Position numbers and translations under genes: made by a program. This document shows, one piece after another, positions 38,539 through 49,774 of a stretch of DNA of 64,000 nucleotides. Every line of letters begins with the position of its first letter. Positions within the stretch are counted from its first letter, which is position 1. The notes below the pieces were generated by a model, which saw nothing but the letters and a program-made list of their open reading frames with translations, made no database searches and was not told the origin of the DNA. The DNA lies in NCBI GenBank assembly GCA_902610315.1, contig CACLVA010000001.1, forward strand, positions 43,614 through 107,613. Reading direction: 5' to 3'. The stretch is from an uncultured Pelagibacteraceae bacterium (GTDB taxonomy: Bacteria; Pseudomonadota; Alphaproteobacteria; Pelagibacterales; Pelagibacteraceae).

Positions 38539-40406
38539 GCTATATGCTTAATAGACTTTCTTTTGAGATGTGACAATAGAATAAATACAGCTGCCGGGGT
38601 AATTCCGTCTATTCTCAAAGCCTGGCCCATTGTTTTTGGCCTAATTTGCTTAAATTTAGACTTAACTTCATTAGAAAGCCCTGAAAAATTATCGTAATTA
38701 ATATCTGATGGTATTTTTAGGCTCTCATCTCTTTTAAAAGCCAGAATATCTGCCTTTTGTTTCTTCATGTACCCTTTATAATGAGCGTTAATTTCAATTT
38801 GCTCTTCAATTTCACGGCTATAATCGCCTATTTCGGGCCAAATATCCCTGATTTTACTAAATTTTACACCTTTTTGAGCTAAAACAGAGTTAGCTGACCT
38901 GTAAACTCCATCTTTTGCAATTTTAACCCCATATTTTTCTGCTTCAGATGGAGAGATCCTCAATTCATCCATTTGTTTATTCAAAGTTTCTATTTTTATT
39001 GATTTATCCTCAAATAGTTTCTTCCTCTCTGATTTAACTAGGCCGAACTTAATTCCAACAGGTGTAAGTCTCAAGTCAGCATTATCACACCTTAATGATA
39101 ATCTGTATTCTGCTCTTGAGGTAAACATCCTGTAAGGTTCAGCAACTCCTTTTGTAACTAAATCGTCTATCATCACGCCAATATATGCCTGAGACCTGTC
39201 TAGGATTAATGGTTCTTTGGCCTTAATAGATAAAGCAGCATTTGCTCCAGCTATTAGTCCTTGAGCCGCAGCTTCTTCATAACCTGTTGTACCATTAATT
39301 TGGCCGGCGAAGTAAAAGTTTTTTATCTTCTTTGTCTCTAATGTTAAAAAAAGTTCCCTTGGATCAACATAATCATATTCTATTGCGTATCCTGGCCGTA
39401 ATATTTTAACATCTTTTAAACCATTGATATTATTGCATATTTCTTGTTGAAGGTCAGCTGGTAGTGATGTTGAAATTCCGTTAGGATAGACTGTGTTATC
39501 TTCAAGCCCTTCCGGTTCTAGAAAAATTTGATGCCTAGTCTTATCCTTAAATTTATGGATTTTATCCTCTATGGAAGGACAATACCTAGGTCCTACACCC
39601 TTAATACTTCCAGAATACATTGCGCTTCGTTGAATATTTTTTGAAATCAATTCATGAACCTTTTCATTGGTGTAAGTAATTCCACAACTAATTTGTTTAT
39701 TGATATTTTTTTTTGTTAAGAAAGAGAAAAAAGATACTTCATCATCTGGATGTTGCTCTTCTAAATTTGAGTAATTAATAGTACGTCCATCTAACCTAGG
39801 TGGAGTCCCTGTTTTTAACCTTCCAATTTTAAAATTATATTTTTGTAACTGTTCACTTAAACCAGTAGTAGGCTTTTCATTATATCTACCTGCAGGGGTT
39901 CTTTTATCACCAATATGTATCATTCCATTCAAAAAAGTGCCTGTTGTAAGTATTACTTTCTTAGATTGAATTTCTTTTCCAGAAGAAGTTAATATGCCGT
40001 TTATACTATTTTTACGAAATATAAAACCTATTACAGAGTCAGAAAAAATGCTTAAATTACAATAGTTTACAAGTTTTTCTTGCATATATTTTTTATACAG
40101 TGATCTATCACTTTGAGTTCGAGGTCCTCTCACAGCTGGTCCTCTACTTCTATTTAATAACTTAAATTGTATACCAGATTTGTCAGCCACATCTCCCATA
40201 ACACCATCTAAAGCATCTATTTCTCTGACTAAATGACCTTTACCTAAACCACCGATTGCTGGGTTACAAGACATCTCACCAATAGAAGATTTATCATTAG
40301 TAAAGAGAGCTGTATTTACTCCTAATCTTGCAGACGCGGCAGCAGCCTCACAGCCTGCATGACCTCCACCAATTACTATAACATCATATTGTTTATTCTT
40401 TTCCAT
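38535..40406 (-). CDS. mnmG: tRNA uridine-5-carboxymethylaminomethyl modification enzyme
   Basis: [44 protein letters not shown]. Confidence 0.99.
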   Translation of the reverse strand: MEKNKQYDVIVIGGGHAGCEAAAASARLGVNTALFTNDKSSIGEMSCNPAIGGLGKGHLVREIDALDGVMGDVADKSGIQFKLLNRSRGPAVRGPRTQSDRSLYKKYMQEKLVNYCNLSIFSDSVIGFIFRKNSINGILTSSGKEIQSKKVILTTGTFLNGMIHIGDKRTPAGRYNEKPTTGLSEQLQKYNFKIGRLKTGTPPRLDGRTINYSNLEEQHPDDEVSFFSFLTKKNINKQISCGITYTNEKVHELISKNIQRSAMYSGSIKGVGPRYCPSIEDKIHKFKDKTRHQIFLEPEGLEDNTVYPNGISTSLPADLQQEICNNINGLKDVKILRPGYAIEYDYVDPRELFLTLETKKIKNFYFAGQINGTTGYEEAAAQGLIAGANAALSIKAKEPLILDRSQAYIGVMIDDLVTKGVAEPYRMFTSRAEYRLSLRCDNADLRLTPVGIKFGLVKSERKKLFEDKSIKIETLNKQMDELRISPSEAEKYGVKIAKDGVYRSANSVLAQKGVKFSKIRDIWPEIGDYSREIEEQIEINAHYKGYMKKQKADILAFKRDESLKIPSDINYDNFSGLSNEVKSKFKQIRPKTMGQALRIDGITPAAVFILLSHLKRKSIKHIA

Positions 40407-40501
40407 TACCTGAATTTATATTTGAAATCTTTTTTTACAAGACTATCTTAAATTTTATTAATTAGTTAAAAAATAAGCTAATTTAATAGGTAATTAGCGG
40501 T

Positions 40502-41836
40502 TTATTTGCCTATACAGAAATCATTAAAAATACTTGATAAAATCTCTTCAACATCAACTTTTCCAACAACCTTACCTAAATTCCTTACTGCGACTCTTAA
40601 ATCTTCAGCAGCTTTATCGAAATCTTCGTTTATATTTTTATTTTTAAAATCTTGTAAAGATTGAATACAATTATTTAGATCAATCCTGTGACGTTCTCTA
40701 GTAATAAAAACATCTGTGCTAGTAAATAATGATTTTTTTAAAATGTATTTAATTTCTGATATTACTTTATCAATGTTGGTTTCTTTAAGAACAGAAATAG
40801 GAAAAGGATTATATTTTTTTAATTGCTCAGGAACTTTAAAATCATATAGGTCTGTCTTGTTAACCAATAAAATTGAGCTTTTATCAAATAAATCATTCAA
40901 AAAACCAAAGAATTCAACATTTTTTGGCTCTATTATAACTATTCTTAGGTCTGCTTCCTCTGCTTTCTTAAACGCTAGTTTTATACCTTCTTTCTCTATT
41001 ATATCTTTTGATGCCCTTATACCTGCAGTATCTGAGATTATAACTGGATATCCATCAAAGTTTAAATGGGTTTCTAAAACATCTCTAGTTGTACCAGCTA
41101 TCTCAGAAACAATTGAAACATCTCTTTTTGAAAAGTAATTCATTAAAGTTGATTTTCCTGAATTTGGAGGACCAACTATAGCAATTTTGAAACCAGTTCT
41201 AATTTTTTCACCAACTTTATTGTCATCAAGTATTTTTTTTATTTCTATTTCAATATTTTCGACATCTTTTTTTATGTTTTCAGTTATATTTTCAGGAATG
41301 TCTTCTTCGGGAAAATCAATTTTAGCTTCCATAGTTCCTAATATTTTAATTATCTTTTCTCTAATATTTTCAAATTTTAAAAAACTTTTTCCTTTTATAA
41401 TACTTTGAGCTTGATCAATCTGAATTTGTGTTTCCGCAGCTATTAAATCTCCGATTGCCTCTGCTTTTAGTAAATTTATTTTCCCGTTAACGAAAGCTAT
41501 TTTGGTAAACTCTCCTGCCTCGGCCATTCTACATTTTTTAGTATTTAAAAGATTATTTTGTATTTCTGTAATTACACCTCTGCTTCCGTGAACATGAAGT
41601 TCCGCCATATCTTCACCTGTGTAACTATTTGGGGCTGGAAACCATAAAACTATTCCCTCATCTATTAGTCTAGAATTGTTAATATTGTTTATTTTTAGAA
41701 GCTTAGCCCTTCTTGGTGATGGTAAATCACTTTTTGTGATTAATTTAATAATATTGCCTGTTTCTGGACCTGAAATTCTAAATACTGCCACTCCTGATTG
41801 ACCTGGTGCAGAAGATAATGCAAAAATAGTCATCAA
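40502..41836 (-). CDS. mnmE: tRNA modification GTPase
   Basis: TIFALSSAPGQSGVAVFRISG; GPPNSGKSTLMN; C-terminal CIGK. Confidence 0.98.
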   Translation of the reverse strand: MMTIFALSSAPGQSGVAVFRISGPETGNIIKLITKSDLPSPRRAKLLKINNINNSRLIDEGIVLWFPAPNSYTGEDMAELHVHGSRGVITEIQNNLLNTKKCRMAEAGEFTKIAFVNGKINLLKAEAIGDLIAAETQIQIDQAQSIIKGKSFLKFENIREKIIKILGTMEAKIDFPEEDIPENITENIKKDVENIEIEIKKILDDNKVGEKIRTGFKIAIVGPPNSGKSTLMNYFSKRDVSIVSEIAGTTRDVLETHLNFDGYPVIISDTAGIRASKDIIEKEGIKLAFKKAEEADLRIVIIEPKNVEFFGFLNDLFDKSSILLVNKTDLYDFKVPEQLKKYNPFPISVLKETNIDKVISEIKYILKKSLFTSTDVFITRERHRIDLNNCIQSLQDFKNKNINEDFDKAAEDLRVAVRNLGKVVGKVDVEEILSSIFNDFCIGK

Positions 41837-41904
41837 ATTAGTATATAGCGGGAATTGCTAAAGAACATAAATAATTTTTCAAACCTGAGTATGAAAATTT
41901 CAGC

Positions 41905-43176
41905 TTAAGCTGGCTTGTTCATTGAAGTAAAAAACTCTGAATTAGATTTAGTAGCTTTTAACTTTGAATTAATAAACTCAATAGCATCCATAGATCCCAT
42001 TGGGGCAATTATTCTTCTTAAAACATTCATTTTTTGAAGATCATTTTTGTCAAATAATAATTCTTCTCTTCTTGTTCCAGATTTAGTTATGTCTATAGCT
42101 GGGAAAATTCTTTTTTCTGAAATCTTTCTATCAAGTATTGTTTCACTATTTCCTGTTCCTTTAAATTCCTCAAAAATTACCTCATCCATTCTGCTTCCTG
42201 TATCAATTAATGCTGTAGCTATAATTGTTAGTGATCCTCCCTCTTCAATGTTTCTTGCGGCACCAAAGAATCTTTTTGGTCTTTGAAGAGCGTTAGCATC
42301 AACACCTCCTGTCAAAACTTTTCCTGAACTTGGTACAACTGCGTTATAAGCTCTACCTAAACGAGTAATAGAATCTAGTAATATGATTACATCTTTTTTA
42401 TGCTCCGTTAATCTTTTAGCTTTTTCAATTACCATTTCTGCTACAGCAACGTGTCTTTGAGCTGGTTCATCAAAAGTGGAACTAATGACTTCTCCTTTAA
42501 CTGTTCTTTGCATGTCTGTAACCTCCTCTGGTCTTTCATCGATTAATAATACCATCAACGAACACTCAGGATGATTTGCCGTTATTGAGTTTGCGATACT
42601 TTGGAGTATCATGGTTTTTCCTGCCTTAGGAGGAGAGATGATTAGTGATCTTTGACCTTTCCCTATTGGGCTCACTAAATCAATTAATCTTGATGTTAAA
42701 TCAGGTTTTTTTTCAGTTTTATTACTTTCAATTTCCATAACTAATTGTTTATTAGGGTATAGAGGGGTTAAGTTATCAAAAGCTATTTTATGTCTAGACT
42801 TTGCAGGATCTTCATTATTAATTTTGCTTACTTGTAATAGAGCAAAATACCTTTCACCCTCTTTAGGAGCTCTCACAGGGCCTTCTACCGTATCTCCAGT
42901 TCTAAGACCAAATTTTCTTATTTGGCTCGGGCTTACGTAAATATCATCTGCGCCTGGTAAATAATTCGATTCCAGTGCTCTGAGAAAACCAAAGCCATCT
43001 TGTAATAATTGTAAAACACCCATACCAGTTATTTCTTCACCTTTTTCAGCAAGTTTTTTTAGTATAGCGAATAAAATTTCTTGTTTTCTTAAAGTGCTAG
43101 CATTTTCTATTCCAAGCTCTTCTGCTTGCGTAATAAGCTGTGCTGGGGGGTTTTTTTTAAGTTCTTCGATTTTCAT
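41905..43176 (-). CDS. rho: Transcription termination factor Rho
   Basis: [42 protein letters not shown]. Confidence 0.99.
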   Translation of the reverse strand: MKIEELKKNPPAQLITQAEELGIENASTLRKQEILFAILKKLAEKGEEITGMGVLQLLQDGFGFLRALESNYLPGADDIYVSPSQIRKFGLRTGDTVEGPVRAPKEGERYFALLQVSKINNEDPAKSRHKIAFDNLTPLYPNKQLVMEIESNKTEKKPDLTSRLIDLVSPIGKGQRSLIISPPKAGKTMILQSIANSITANHPECSLMVLLIDERPEEVTDMQRTVKGEVISSTFDEPAQRHVAVAEMVIEKAKRLTEHKKDVIILLDSITRLGRAYNAVVPSSGKVLTGGVDANALQRPKRFFGAARNIEEGGSLTIIATALIDTGSRMDEVIFEEFKGTGNSETILDRKISEKRIFPAIDITKSGTRREELLFDKNDLQKMNVLRRIIAPMGSMDAIEFINSKLKATKSNSEFFTSMNKPA

Positions 43177-43235
43177 TATAAGGGAAATTTTGTTAAGATT
43201 GTGTTAATATAAACATTATTATAAATTTTTCAACC

Positions 43236-43670
43236 CTACATAGGCTTTAAAATCGCCAAAAAGACAATCAATATTAGTAAAATCGTAGGAATTTCATTAA
43301 TTACTCTAAAAAATTTAGGGCTGCTATTATTTAAATCCTGATTAAAGGATCTTAAACAATGTCCAAGATAAAAATGATAGCCTGTTAAAATAATCACAGC
43401 GATAATTTTTATTAAAAACCATTTAGCTTTTAGTAATTCTATTCCTTGAAAGTGAATAATTGATACTCCAAAGATCCAAGATAATAACATTGCTGGATAC
43501 ATAATGTAAAAATATAGGCGTCTTTCCATTATTTTAAAAACTCCAGATATATCGTTATTTAATTTATTTTCAGAGTGATATACAAAAATTCTTGGTAGAT
43601 ATAAAAGTCCAGCCATCCAAGAAATAACAGCTATCAAATGTAATGATTTTAAAATTAAATAAATATTCAT
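43236..43670 (-). CDS. hemJ: Protoporphyrinogen oxidase HemJ
   Basis: LKSLHLIAVISWMAGLLYLPRIFVYH; beside hemH/hemE. Confidence 0.92.
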   Translation of the reverse strand: MNIYLILKSLHLIAVISWMAGLLYLPRIFVYHSENKLNNDISGVFKIMERRLYFYIMYPAMLLSWIFGVSIIHFQGIELLKAKWFLIKIIAVIILTGYHFYLGHCLRSFNQDLNNSSPKFFRVINEIPTILLILIVFLAILKPM

Positions 43671-44668
43671 TTCCTTATTAAGTATGACTCCACCAAATTT
43701 TTAAGTAAATTTATATGGTCTTCATTATCATTTAAACACGGTATTAGATCGAAATTTTCACCACCCGCGTCAACAAAAGACTCCTTTCCCTGGATCGCAA
43801 TTTCTTCCAATGTTTCTACACAATCTGAAGCAAAGCCGGGGCAAATAACTAATATATTTTTTTTACCTTGTTTTGGAATTTCTTCTAAAGTCTTATCTGT
43901 ATAAGGTGTTAGCCATTCCTGTGGGCCAAACCTTGACTGAAATGTTGTCATAATTTCAATACTGCTAAATTTTTCTTTTAAAAGCCTCGTAGTTTTCATG
44001 CAGTAGCAGTGATATGGATCACCTTTATCAAAATATTTTTTTGGTATTCCGTGATACGATGCAACAATTAAGTCTGGTTTCCAATTAATTTCTGAAATTT
44101 TCTTTTTAATAGAATTAACAATTGCATCTATATAAAGAGGATTTTCTTCATAGTGAGACACAATTTGAAGACTCGGCTGCCATCTCAATTTCATTAAAGA
44201 TCTAAATACTTCATCACAAACAGTTGCGGTTGTAGGTGCTGCGTATTGAGGATAAAGAGGTAATATTATTAAATTTTCACAACCTTTTTCCTTAAGATCT
44301 TTAATTTTACCATTAATACTTGGTGATCCGTATCTCATCGCAAAGTCAATTACTAAGTTTTCCAAATTAAATTTTTTTGACAATTTCTGAGTTTGCATCA
44401 TAGTATAGTATCTAAGCGGAGACATGTTTTTATCTTTCATCCAGATTTCTTTATAAGCTTTTGCAGTTTTAGAGGGTCTGAATGTTAATATAAAAAGATT
44501 TAATATTATTTGCCAAAGAAAAGGGTTTACTTCTATTACTCTCTTGTCAGATAAAAATTCTTTTAAATATTTCCTTATATCCCACCACCCAGTGCTGTCA
44601 GGAGTGCCAAGATTGATTAATAAAACTCCTGTTTTACCATAATTTACTTTTGGATGATTTTTATTCAT
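43667..44668 (-). CDS. hemH: Ferrochelatase
   Basis: TGVLLINLGTPDS; LILPLYPQYA; SYHGIPKKYFDKGDPYHCYC. Confidence 0.97.
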   Translation of the reverse strand: MNKNHPKVNYGKTGVLLINLGTPDSTGWWDIRKYLKEFLSDKRVIEVNPFLWQIILNLFILTFRPSKTAKAYKEIWMKDKNMSPLRYYTMMQTQKLSKKFNLENLVIDFAMRYGSPSINGKIKDLKEKGCENLIILPLYPQYAAPTTATVCDEVFRSLMKLRWQPSLQIVSHYEENPLYIDAIVNSIKKKISEINWKPDLIVASYHGIPKKYFDKGDPYHCYCMKTTRLLKEKFSSIEIMTTFQSRFGPQEWLTPYTDKTLEEIPKQGKKNILVICPGFASDCVETLEEIAIQGKESFVDAGGENFDLIPCLNDNEDHINLLKNLVESYLIRK

Positions 44669-45666
44669 AAGTGATTCTTAACCAATTTAACTAAATAATC
44701 TACCATGCTGGGATCTGTATTTGGTAGCACGCCATGACCAAGATTAAAAATGTATGGTTTGCCCTTAAATATATCTAAATATCTTTTAACATTTGTTTTA
44801 AGTTGTTCTCTATCACCAATCAAAAAATTAGGGTTTAGTCCTCCTTGAATAGTTATATCTATACTGTCTGATATTTTCTTTGGATCAACATTATAATCAA
44901 TACTAATAACATCTGGTTTAACCAGATTAACATAATTTTTGTAATCATTTATTCCTTTAGGAAAACATATGACTGGGATTTTTTTAGACTTCACAAAATT
45001 AACCAAATCTTTAGTGGGATTGTATATGTATTTATCGTAATCTTTTTCATTTAAAAGACCGGCCCAACTATCAAATATTTGGATAATTGTTGCCCCGCTC
45101 TCAATTTGATTATTAATATGAGTTTTGAGAAACCTTACAATAATTTTTAATAAATCCTCAATAAATCTTTTATCTTTTAAATTAAATTCAATATCTTCAT
45201 TTTTAGGGGATTTTTGATTTAACATATAAATTAGAATTGTCCATGGTGCTCCAACAAATCCTATTAAATCTTTATTTCTTAATTCTTCTCTTTCTTTTGT
45301 TTTTTTTATAGCGTTATAAACAGGTTTTAATTTATCTGTAAATTGGATTTCGTTCAAATTTAACATTTCATTAAAATCTATTTCACCTAATAATGGTCCA
45401 AAATCTTTTTTAAATTTTACTGGTTGACCTAAAGCAAAAGGTACTAACAAAATATCGGAAAAAATTATTGCTGCATCCATATCAAACCTTCTTAATGGCT
45501 GAACTGTAATTTCAGATGATAAATTTTCATTTAAACATAATTTTATAAAATCCTGGTTTTCAGATCTAATTTTCCTAAATTCTGGTAGGTATCTACCTGC
45601 TTGTCTCATTAACCATATACAGTTAATATTTGATTTTTTATTTATACAATCCTGCAGTACAGTCAT
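44665..45666 (-). CDS. hemE: Uroporphyrinogen decarboxylase
   Basis: IWLMRQAGRYLPEFRKIR; FSDILLVPFALG; NLGHGVLPNT. Confidence 0.98.
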   Translation of the reverse strand: MTVLQDCINKKSNINCIWLMRQAGRYLPEFRKIRSENQDFIKLCLNENLSSEITVQPLRRFDMDAAIIFSDILLVPFALGQPVKFKKDFGPLLGEIDFNEMLNLNEIQFTDKLKPVYNAIKKTKEREELRNKDLIGFVGAPWTILIYMLNQKSPKNEDIEFNLKDKRFIEDLLKIIVRFLKTHINNQIESGATIIQIFDSWAGLLNEKDYDKYIYNPTKDLVNFVKSKKIPVICFPKGINDYKNYVNLVKPDVISIDYNVDPKKISDSIDITIQGGLNPNFLIGDREQLKTNVKRYLDIFKGKPYIFNLGHGVLPNTDPSMVDYLVKLVKNHL

Positions 45667-45949
45667 AATAATAGATTAAGTAATATTTATATTATTTGTA
45701 TTAGAGATGTTAATATTGAATATTACTATTTTCTAACGCTTTTATAACATTTTTTTCACAATTAATTTGTTTAATAAATCTTTAAAAATAAGGGCAATCT
45801 CAAATAATATAATTTTATTCAAAAAAAGGTATATTGGTTATAAACATGTTTTATAATGTTATTAAAAAGCTTTTTTTTGATTTTGGACGCTAGAATTTGT
45901 AATTTTGTTTATAAGCTAATATTAATACAAGATTCTTTATTAATTATAC
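45667..45949. other. Candidate chromosomal replication origin (oriC) in the hemE/ppsR divergent gap
   Basis: Largest intergenic gap in window; flanked by opposing gene runs; alphaproteobacterial oriC context; degenerate DnaA-box-like TTATAAACA (45838-45846) and its inverse TGTTTATAA (45906-45914). Confidence 0.6.
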
Positions 45950-46775
45950 ATGAGTAATACATATGAAATTTACCTAGTCTCGGATTCAACCGGCGAGACA
46001 CTGGAGAGAATATTTCTAGCAATTAAAGCCCAATTTAAAAACTTTAATTATAAGACACATTACTTTTCATTTACACGAACTGAAAATCAAATCCTGAAAA
46101 TTATAGAAAATTCTTCTAAAAACAAGAATTCTATTTTTTTGTATACAATAGTAGATAATAAACTTGCTCAATTTTTATCAACAGAATGTAATAAAAAAAA
46201 GATACCTTGTTTTGGTGTATTAGGAGATCTTATTTTAACCTTTTCAAAATTATTAAATCAGGAAGCAAGCCACATCCCAAGCGGACAACATGTTATGAAC
46301 GAAGATTATTATAAGAAAATTGAAGCTATTCAATTTACCATGAATCATGATGATGGAAATTCATTAGATGATATAGGCAAATCTGATATAATTTTGTTAG
46401 GGGTTAGCAGAACAAGTAAAACACCTACTTCAATTTATTTAGCAAACAAAGGTATGAAAATTTCCAACATACCATTAGTAAACGAACAATCAGTTCCAGA
46501 ATTTCTAAAAGAAAAAACCAAACCTTACCTGCGTTGTAGGTCTAACAGCTGAACCAGATAGACTAGTAGATTTAAGAAAAAATAGGATGCAATCCATAAA
46601 AGAGAATGAAAATAAAAATTATATAGACTTTGAAAAAATTAAAAATGAGATAGAAGTATCGAAAAAACTTTTTCAAAAATATAATTGGCCAACTATAGAT
46701 GTTACGAGAAAATCAGTAGAGGAAACAGCGGCCTCGATACTTAAAATTCACGATATATTTAACCATAATGAATAG
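45950..46775 (+). pseudogene. ppsR: PPDK regulatory protein (DUF299/PpsR), disrupted by an apparent single-base frameshift near 46525-46531
   Basis: Frame 1 ...PEFLKEKTKPYLRCRSNS*; shifted frame continues CVVGLTAEPDRLVDLRKNRMQSI...NHNE; total 826 nt = 3x275+1. Confidence 0.8.
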
Positions 46776-47349
46776 GATAATATTAGCTTCAAAAAGTGAG
46801 GTGAGAAAAAAAATCTTATTAGAGAATGGTATTTCTTGTAGCGTTGAACCATCTAGAGTTGACGAGGATGTTATCAAAGAGTCACTTTTAAAAGAGGGTG
46901 CAACACCAGAAATAATATCCAAAAATCTTGCAGAATTAAAAGCTAACAAAATAAGCAATAAAAATCCAAACGAGCTGGTCTTAGGAGCGGACAGCGTAAT
47001 AGATTTAGATGGTGAAATAGTTTCAAAACCAAAATCACGAGAAGAAGCCCTTAATATCTTAAAAAAAATGAGTGGTAAAAGTCATTTTTTAATTAGTTCA
47101 GTTTGTATCTCTAAAAAAGGGAATATGATATGGAACTACACTGATAAGGCCGAATTAGTTATGAAGAAATTTAATGACAGTGAGTTAAAAAATTATTTGT
47201 CAAAAATATCTGACAAAAATCTTTATGCGTATAATGTCTATCAAATAGAAGGTGAAGGAAAAAAGTTATTTAGTAAAATAAACGGCGACAAAAATACCAT
47301 AATGGGATTACCAATAACAAAAATTAAAAGTTATTTACAGGAGCATTAA
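46768..47349 (+). CDS. maf: Maf-like nucleotide pyrophosphatase
   Basis: IILASKSEVRKKILLENG; LVLGADSVIDLDGEIVSKPKS. Confidence 0.95.
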   Translation: MNRIILASKSEVRKKILLENGISCSVEPSRVDEDVIKESLLKEGATPEIISKNLAELKANKISNKNPNELVLGADSVIDLDGEIVSKPKSREEALNILKKMSGKSHFLISSVCISKKGNMIWNYTDKAELVMKKFNDSELKNYLSKISDKNLYAYNVYQIEGEGKKLFSKINGDKNTIMGLPITKIKSYLQEH

Positions 47350-48131
47350 TGAAAAAATTTTTTGTAATTGGAAACCCTATAAGCCATTCTCTTTCCCCTG
47401 AGTTACATAATTTTTGGATAAAAAAAAATAAAATTAACGCAGTCTATGATAAAATTAAATTAGAAGAAACAGAATTGGAAGATTTCATTAATAAATTAAG
47501 AAATCACGAGATACATGGAATAAACGTAACAGTTCCTTTTAAAAACAAGGTTATAAAATATTTAGATAAACTTAGTTTAGAAGTTGAAACAACTGACTCT
47601 GTAAATACTATTTATAAAAATGGAGACGATATAATTGGGCACAATACAGATGTAGCAGGATTCGAATTAGGTTTGAGACACTCAAAAATTGATGTTTTAC
47701 ACAAATCAATTTTAATTTTGGGAGCGGGTGGGGTTGTACCTTCAATTATCTATTCTTTATTAAGTATGGGATGCAAAAAAATATTTTTATCAAATAGAAC
47801 TATTGAGAAGGCTGAAAACATAAAAAAGAAATTTAGTGAAATCGAAGTATTAAAATGGGGAAAAATACCAGATTTCGATATAGTTATAAATGCTACAAGC
47901 GTTGGCCTAAAAGGCGATAGTTTAGATTTAGATCTTAAGACAAAGGATAAAATTTTCTATGATATAATTTATAACCCAAAAGAAACCCAATTTTTAAAAA
48001 AAGCTAAGGAAAATGGCAACAGAATTGAAAATGGTATTTTTATGTTTATTTATCAAGCCAATCAGTCTTTCTCGATATGGAACAATATAATACCTAAAAT
48101 TGACGAAGAAGTTTTAAAGATATTGGAATGA
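47349..48131 (+). CDS. aroE: Shikimate dehydrogenase
   Basis: VIGNPISHSLSPELHNFWI; GINVTVPFKNKV; LGAGGVVPSI. Confidence 0.97.
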   Translation: MKKFFVIGNPISHSLSPELHNFWIKKNKINAVYDKIKLEETELEDFINKLRNHEIHGINVTVPFKNKVIKYLDKLSLEVETTDSVNTIYKNGDDIIGHNTDVAGFELGLRHSKIDVLHKSILILGAGGVVPSIIYSLLSMGCKKIFLSNRTIEKAENIKKKFSEIEVLKWGKIPDFDIVINATSVGLKGDSLDLDLKTKDKIFYDIIYNPKETQFLKKAKENGNRIENGIFMFIYQANQSFSIWNNIIPKIDEEVLKILE

Positions 48132-48715
48132 TCAAAATTAGTTTAGTAGGAGATATTGGCTCAGGTAAAACCTACGTTTCAAAATTATTTGGAGCCCCTT
48201 GTTTTTTTGCAGATACAGAGGTTAAAAGATTATATAGAAGTAATAGGCAGTGTTTTATAAAATTGAAAAAAAAATTTCCCCAATTTATTAAGACTTTTCC
48301 AGTTAAAAAAATCGAGTTATCTAATACGATCAAACATAAGTTTTCTAACTTAAAAATTATTGGTCTTATAGTTCATCCCTTTATTAGAAAAAAACTAAAT
48401 ATTTTTTTAAGAAGAAATAGAAAAAAGAAAATTGTTGTTTTAGACATACCGTTATATTTAGAAAATAAAATGAATAAAAAAAATGATGTAGTTGTATTCC
48501 TTAAAACTAAAAAAAAAAATGTGGATAAAAAATTAAAGAAAAGAAAGAACTTCAACCAAAAGCTACTAAATATTCTTAGGAAATCCCAACTAACGTTGAA
48601 ACAAAAAAAAAATAAATCAAACTATGTTTTGGTGAATAATTACAATAGTGCTATTATGAAAAAGAAAGTTAAAATACTTAAAGCAAAGATATTAAATGAT
48701 AGAAGTAGTGCTTGA
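48128..48715 (+). CDS. coaE: Dephospho-CoA kinase
   Basis: SLVGDIGSGKTYVSKLF; VLDIPLYLEN; between aroE and dnaQ. Confidence 0.85.
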   Translation: MIKISLVGDIGSGKTYVSKLFGAPCFFADTEVKRLYRSNRQCFIKLKKKFPQFIKTFPVKKIELSNTIKHKFSNLKIIGLIVHPFIRKKLNIFLRRNRKKKIVVLDIPLYLENKMNKKNDVVVFLKTKKKNVDKKLKKRKNFNQKLLNILRKSQLTLKQKKNKSNYVLVNNYNSAIMKKKVKILKAKILNDRSSA

Positions 48716-49355
48716 TACAGAAACAACAGGTTTGTCAGTTGCTAAAGGTCACCGCATTGTTGAAATTGGCTGTATAGAATTAAAAAATCAAATACCGACT
48801 AATAAAACTTTTCATTGCTATCTAAATCCACAAAGAAAAGTATCCGAAGATGCTATTAAAGTTCATGGTTATACGGATGAATTTCTGGCCGATAAAAAAA
48901 AATTTTCTGATGTTGTTGATGATTTTCTGCAATTTATACAAAATAAAAAATTAATAATACATAATGCAGAATTTGATATTTCACACATTAATAATGAGCT
49001 TAAATTAATAGGTAAACCGACGATATCCAAACATAATGTTATTGATACGCTAGACATAGCAAGAGAAAAATTTCCCGGATCTTCAATAAGTTTGGATGCA
49101 TTGTGTAAAAGGTTCAGAATTGATAATTCTAGAAGAAAATTTCATACGGCATTAATTGACTGCGAACTTCTCTCTAAAGTTTATATTAATTTAACTGATC
49201 AGAAAGAACCAAAATTAAAATTTCATACGGAAGAAACTATCAATACAAATTATTCCAATAAAATAGACTATTGTAAAAAAATAATTCAACCAACAGAAGA
49301 TGAATTAGAAAATTATAAAGTTTTTGTAAAAAAATCTCTGAAAAAAAGTGTTTAA
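48696..49355 (+). CDS. dnaQ: DNA polymerase III epsilon subunit
   Basis: EVVLDTETTGLSVAKGHRIVEIGCIEL; HNAEFDISHIN; HTALIDCELLSKVYINL. Confidence 0.97.
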   Translation: MIEVVLDTETTGLSVAKGHRIVEIGCIELKNQIPTNKTFHCYLNPQRKVSEDAIKVHGYTDEFLADKKKFSDVVDDFLQFIQNKKLIIHNAEFDISHINNELKLIGKPTISKHNVIDTLDIAREKFPGSSISLDALCKRFRIDNSRRKFHTALIDCELLSKVYINLTDQKEPKLKFHTEETINTNYSNKIDYCKKIIQPTEDELENYKVFVKKSLKKSV

Positions 49356-49774
49356 TTCGTTCTATTTTTATAAAGTTGGTTAAAATCTACTTTGCTCTCA
49401 AACTTCACATTTGGGTAACCAGAATGTTTCAGCAAGTCTAGTAAAATTTTTTCAATTTTAGGATAAACTTCTGTTGGAACTTCTTTTAAGAAAATAGGTT
49501 CTAAAATTTCTTTAGTGTTTACATCTTCATCAATTTTGACAATCACAGTATAAATCATTTCAAAATAGCTTTTTTGTTTATCCTCATCAGTCTCTTTAAA
49601 TTTTGTTGATATTGAAACTTCCGCCATTTTATTTTTTAAAGGCCGTGTGTTTATATCAATAAATAATTTAAACTTTGAAATATTTTCTTTGGTATATATA
49701 TAACTTTCAACGTCCTTTGTTTCTGCTGATATATCTTTTATAAATTCTCCAAGAATTCTATATTTTTTTTCCAT
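49352..49774 (-). CDS. secB: Protein-export chaperone SecB
   Basis: Size, acidic/beta-rich sequence IYTKENISKFKLFIDI...YPKIEKILLDLLKHSGYP; next to fxsA, Tim44-like gene and dnaQ as in alphaproteobacteria. Confidence 0.8.
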   Translation of the reverse strand: MEKKYRILGEFIKDISAETKDVESYIYTKENISKFKLFIDINTRPLKNKMAEVSISTKFKETDEDKQKSYFEMIYTVIVKIDEDVNTKEILEPIFLKEVPTEVYPKIEKILLDLLKHSGYPNVKFESKVDFNQLYKNRTN

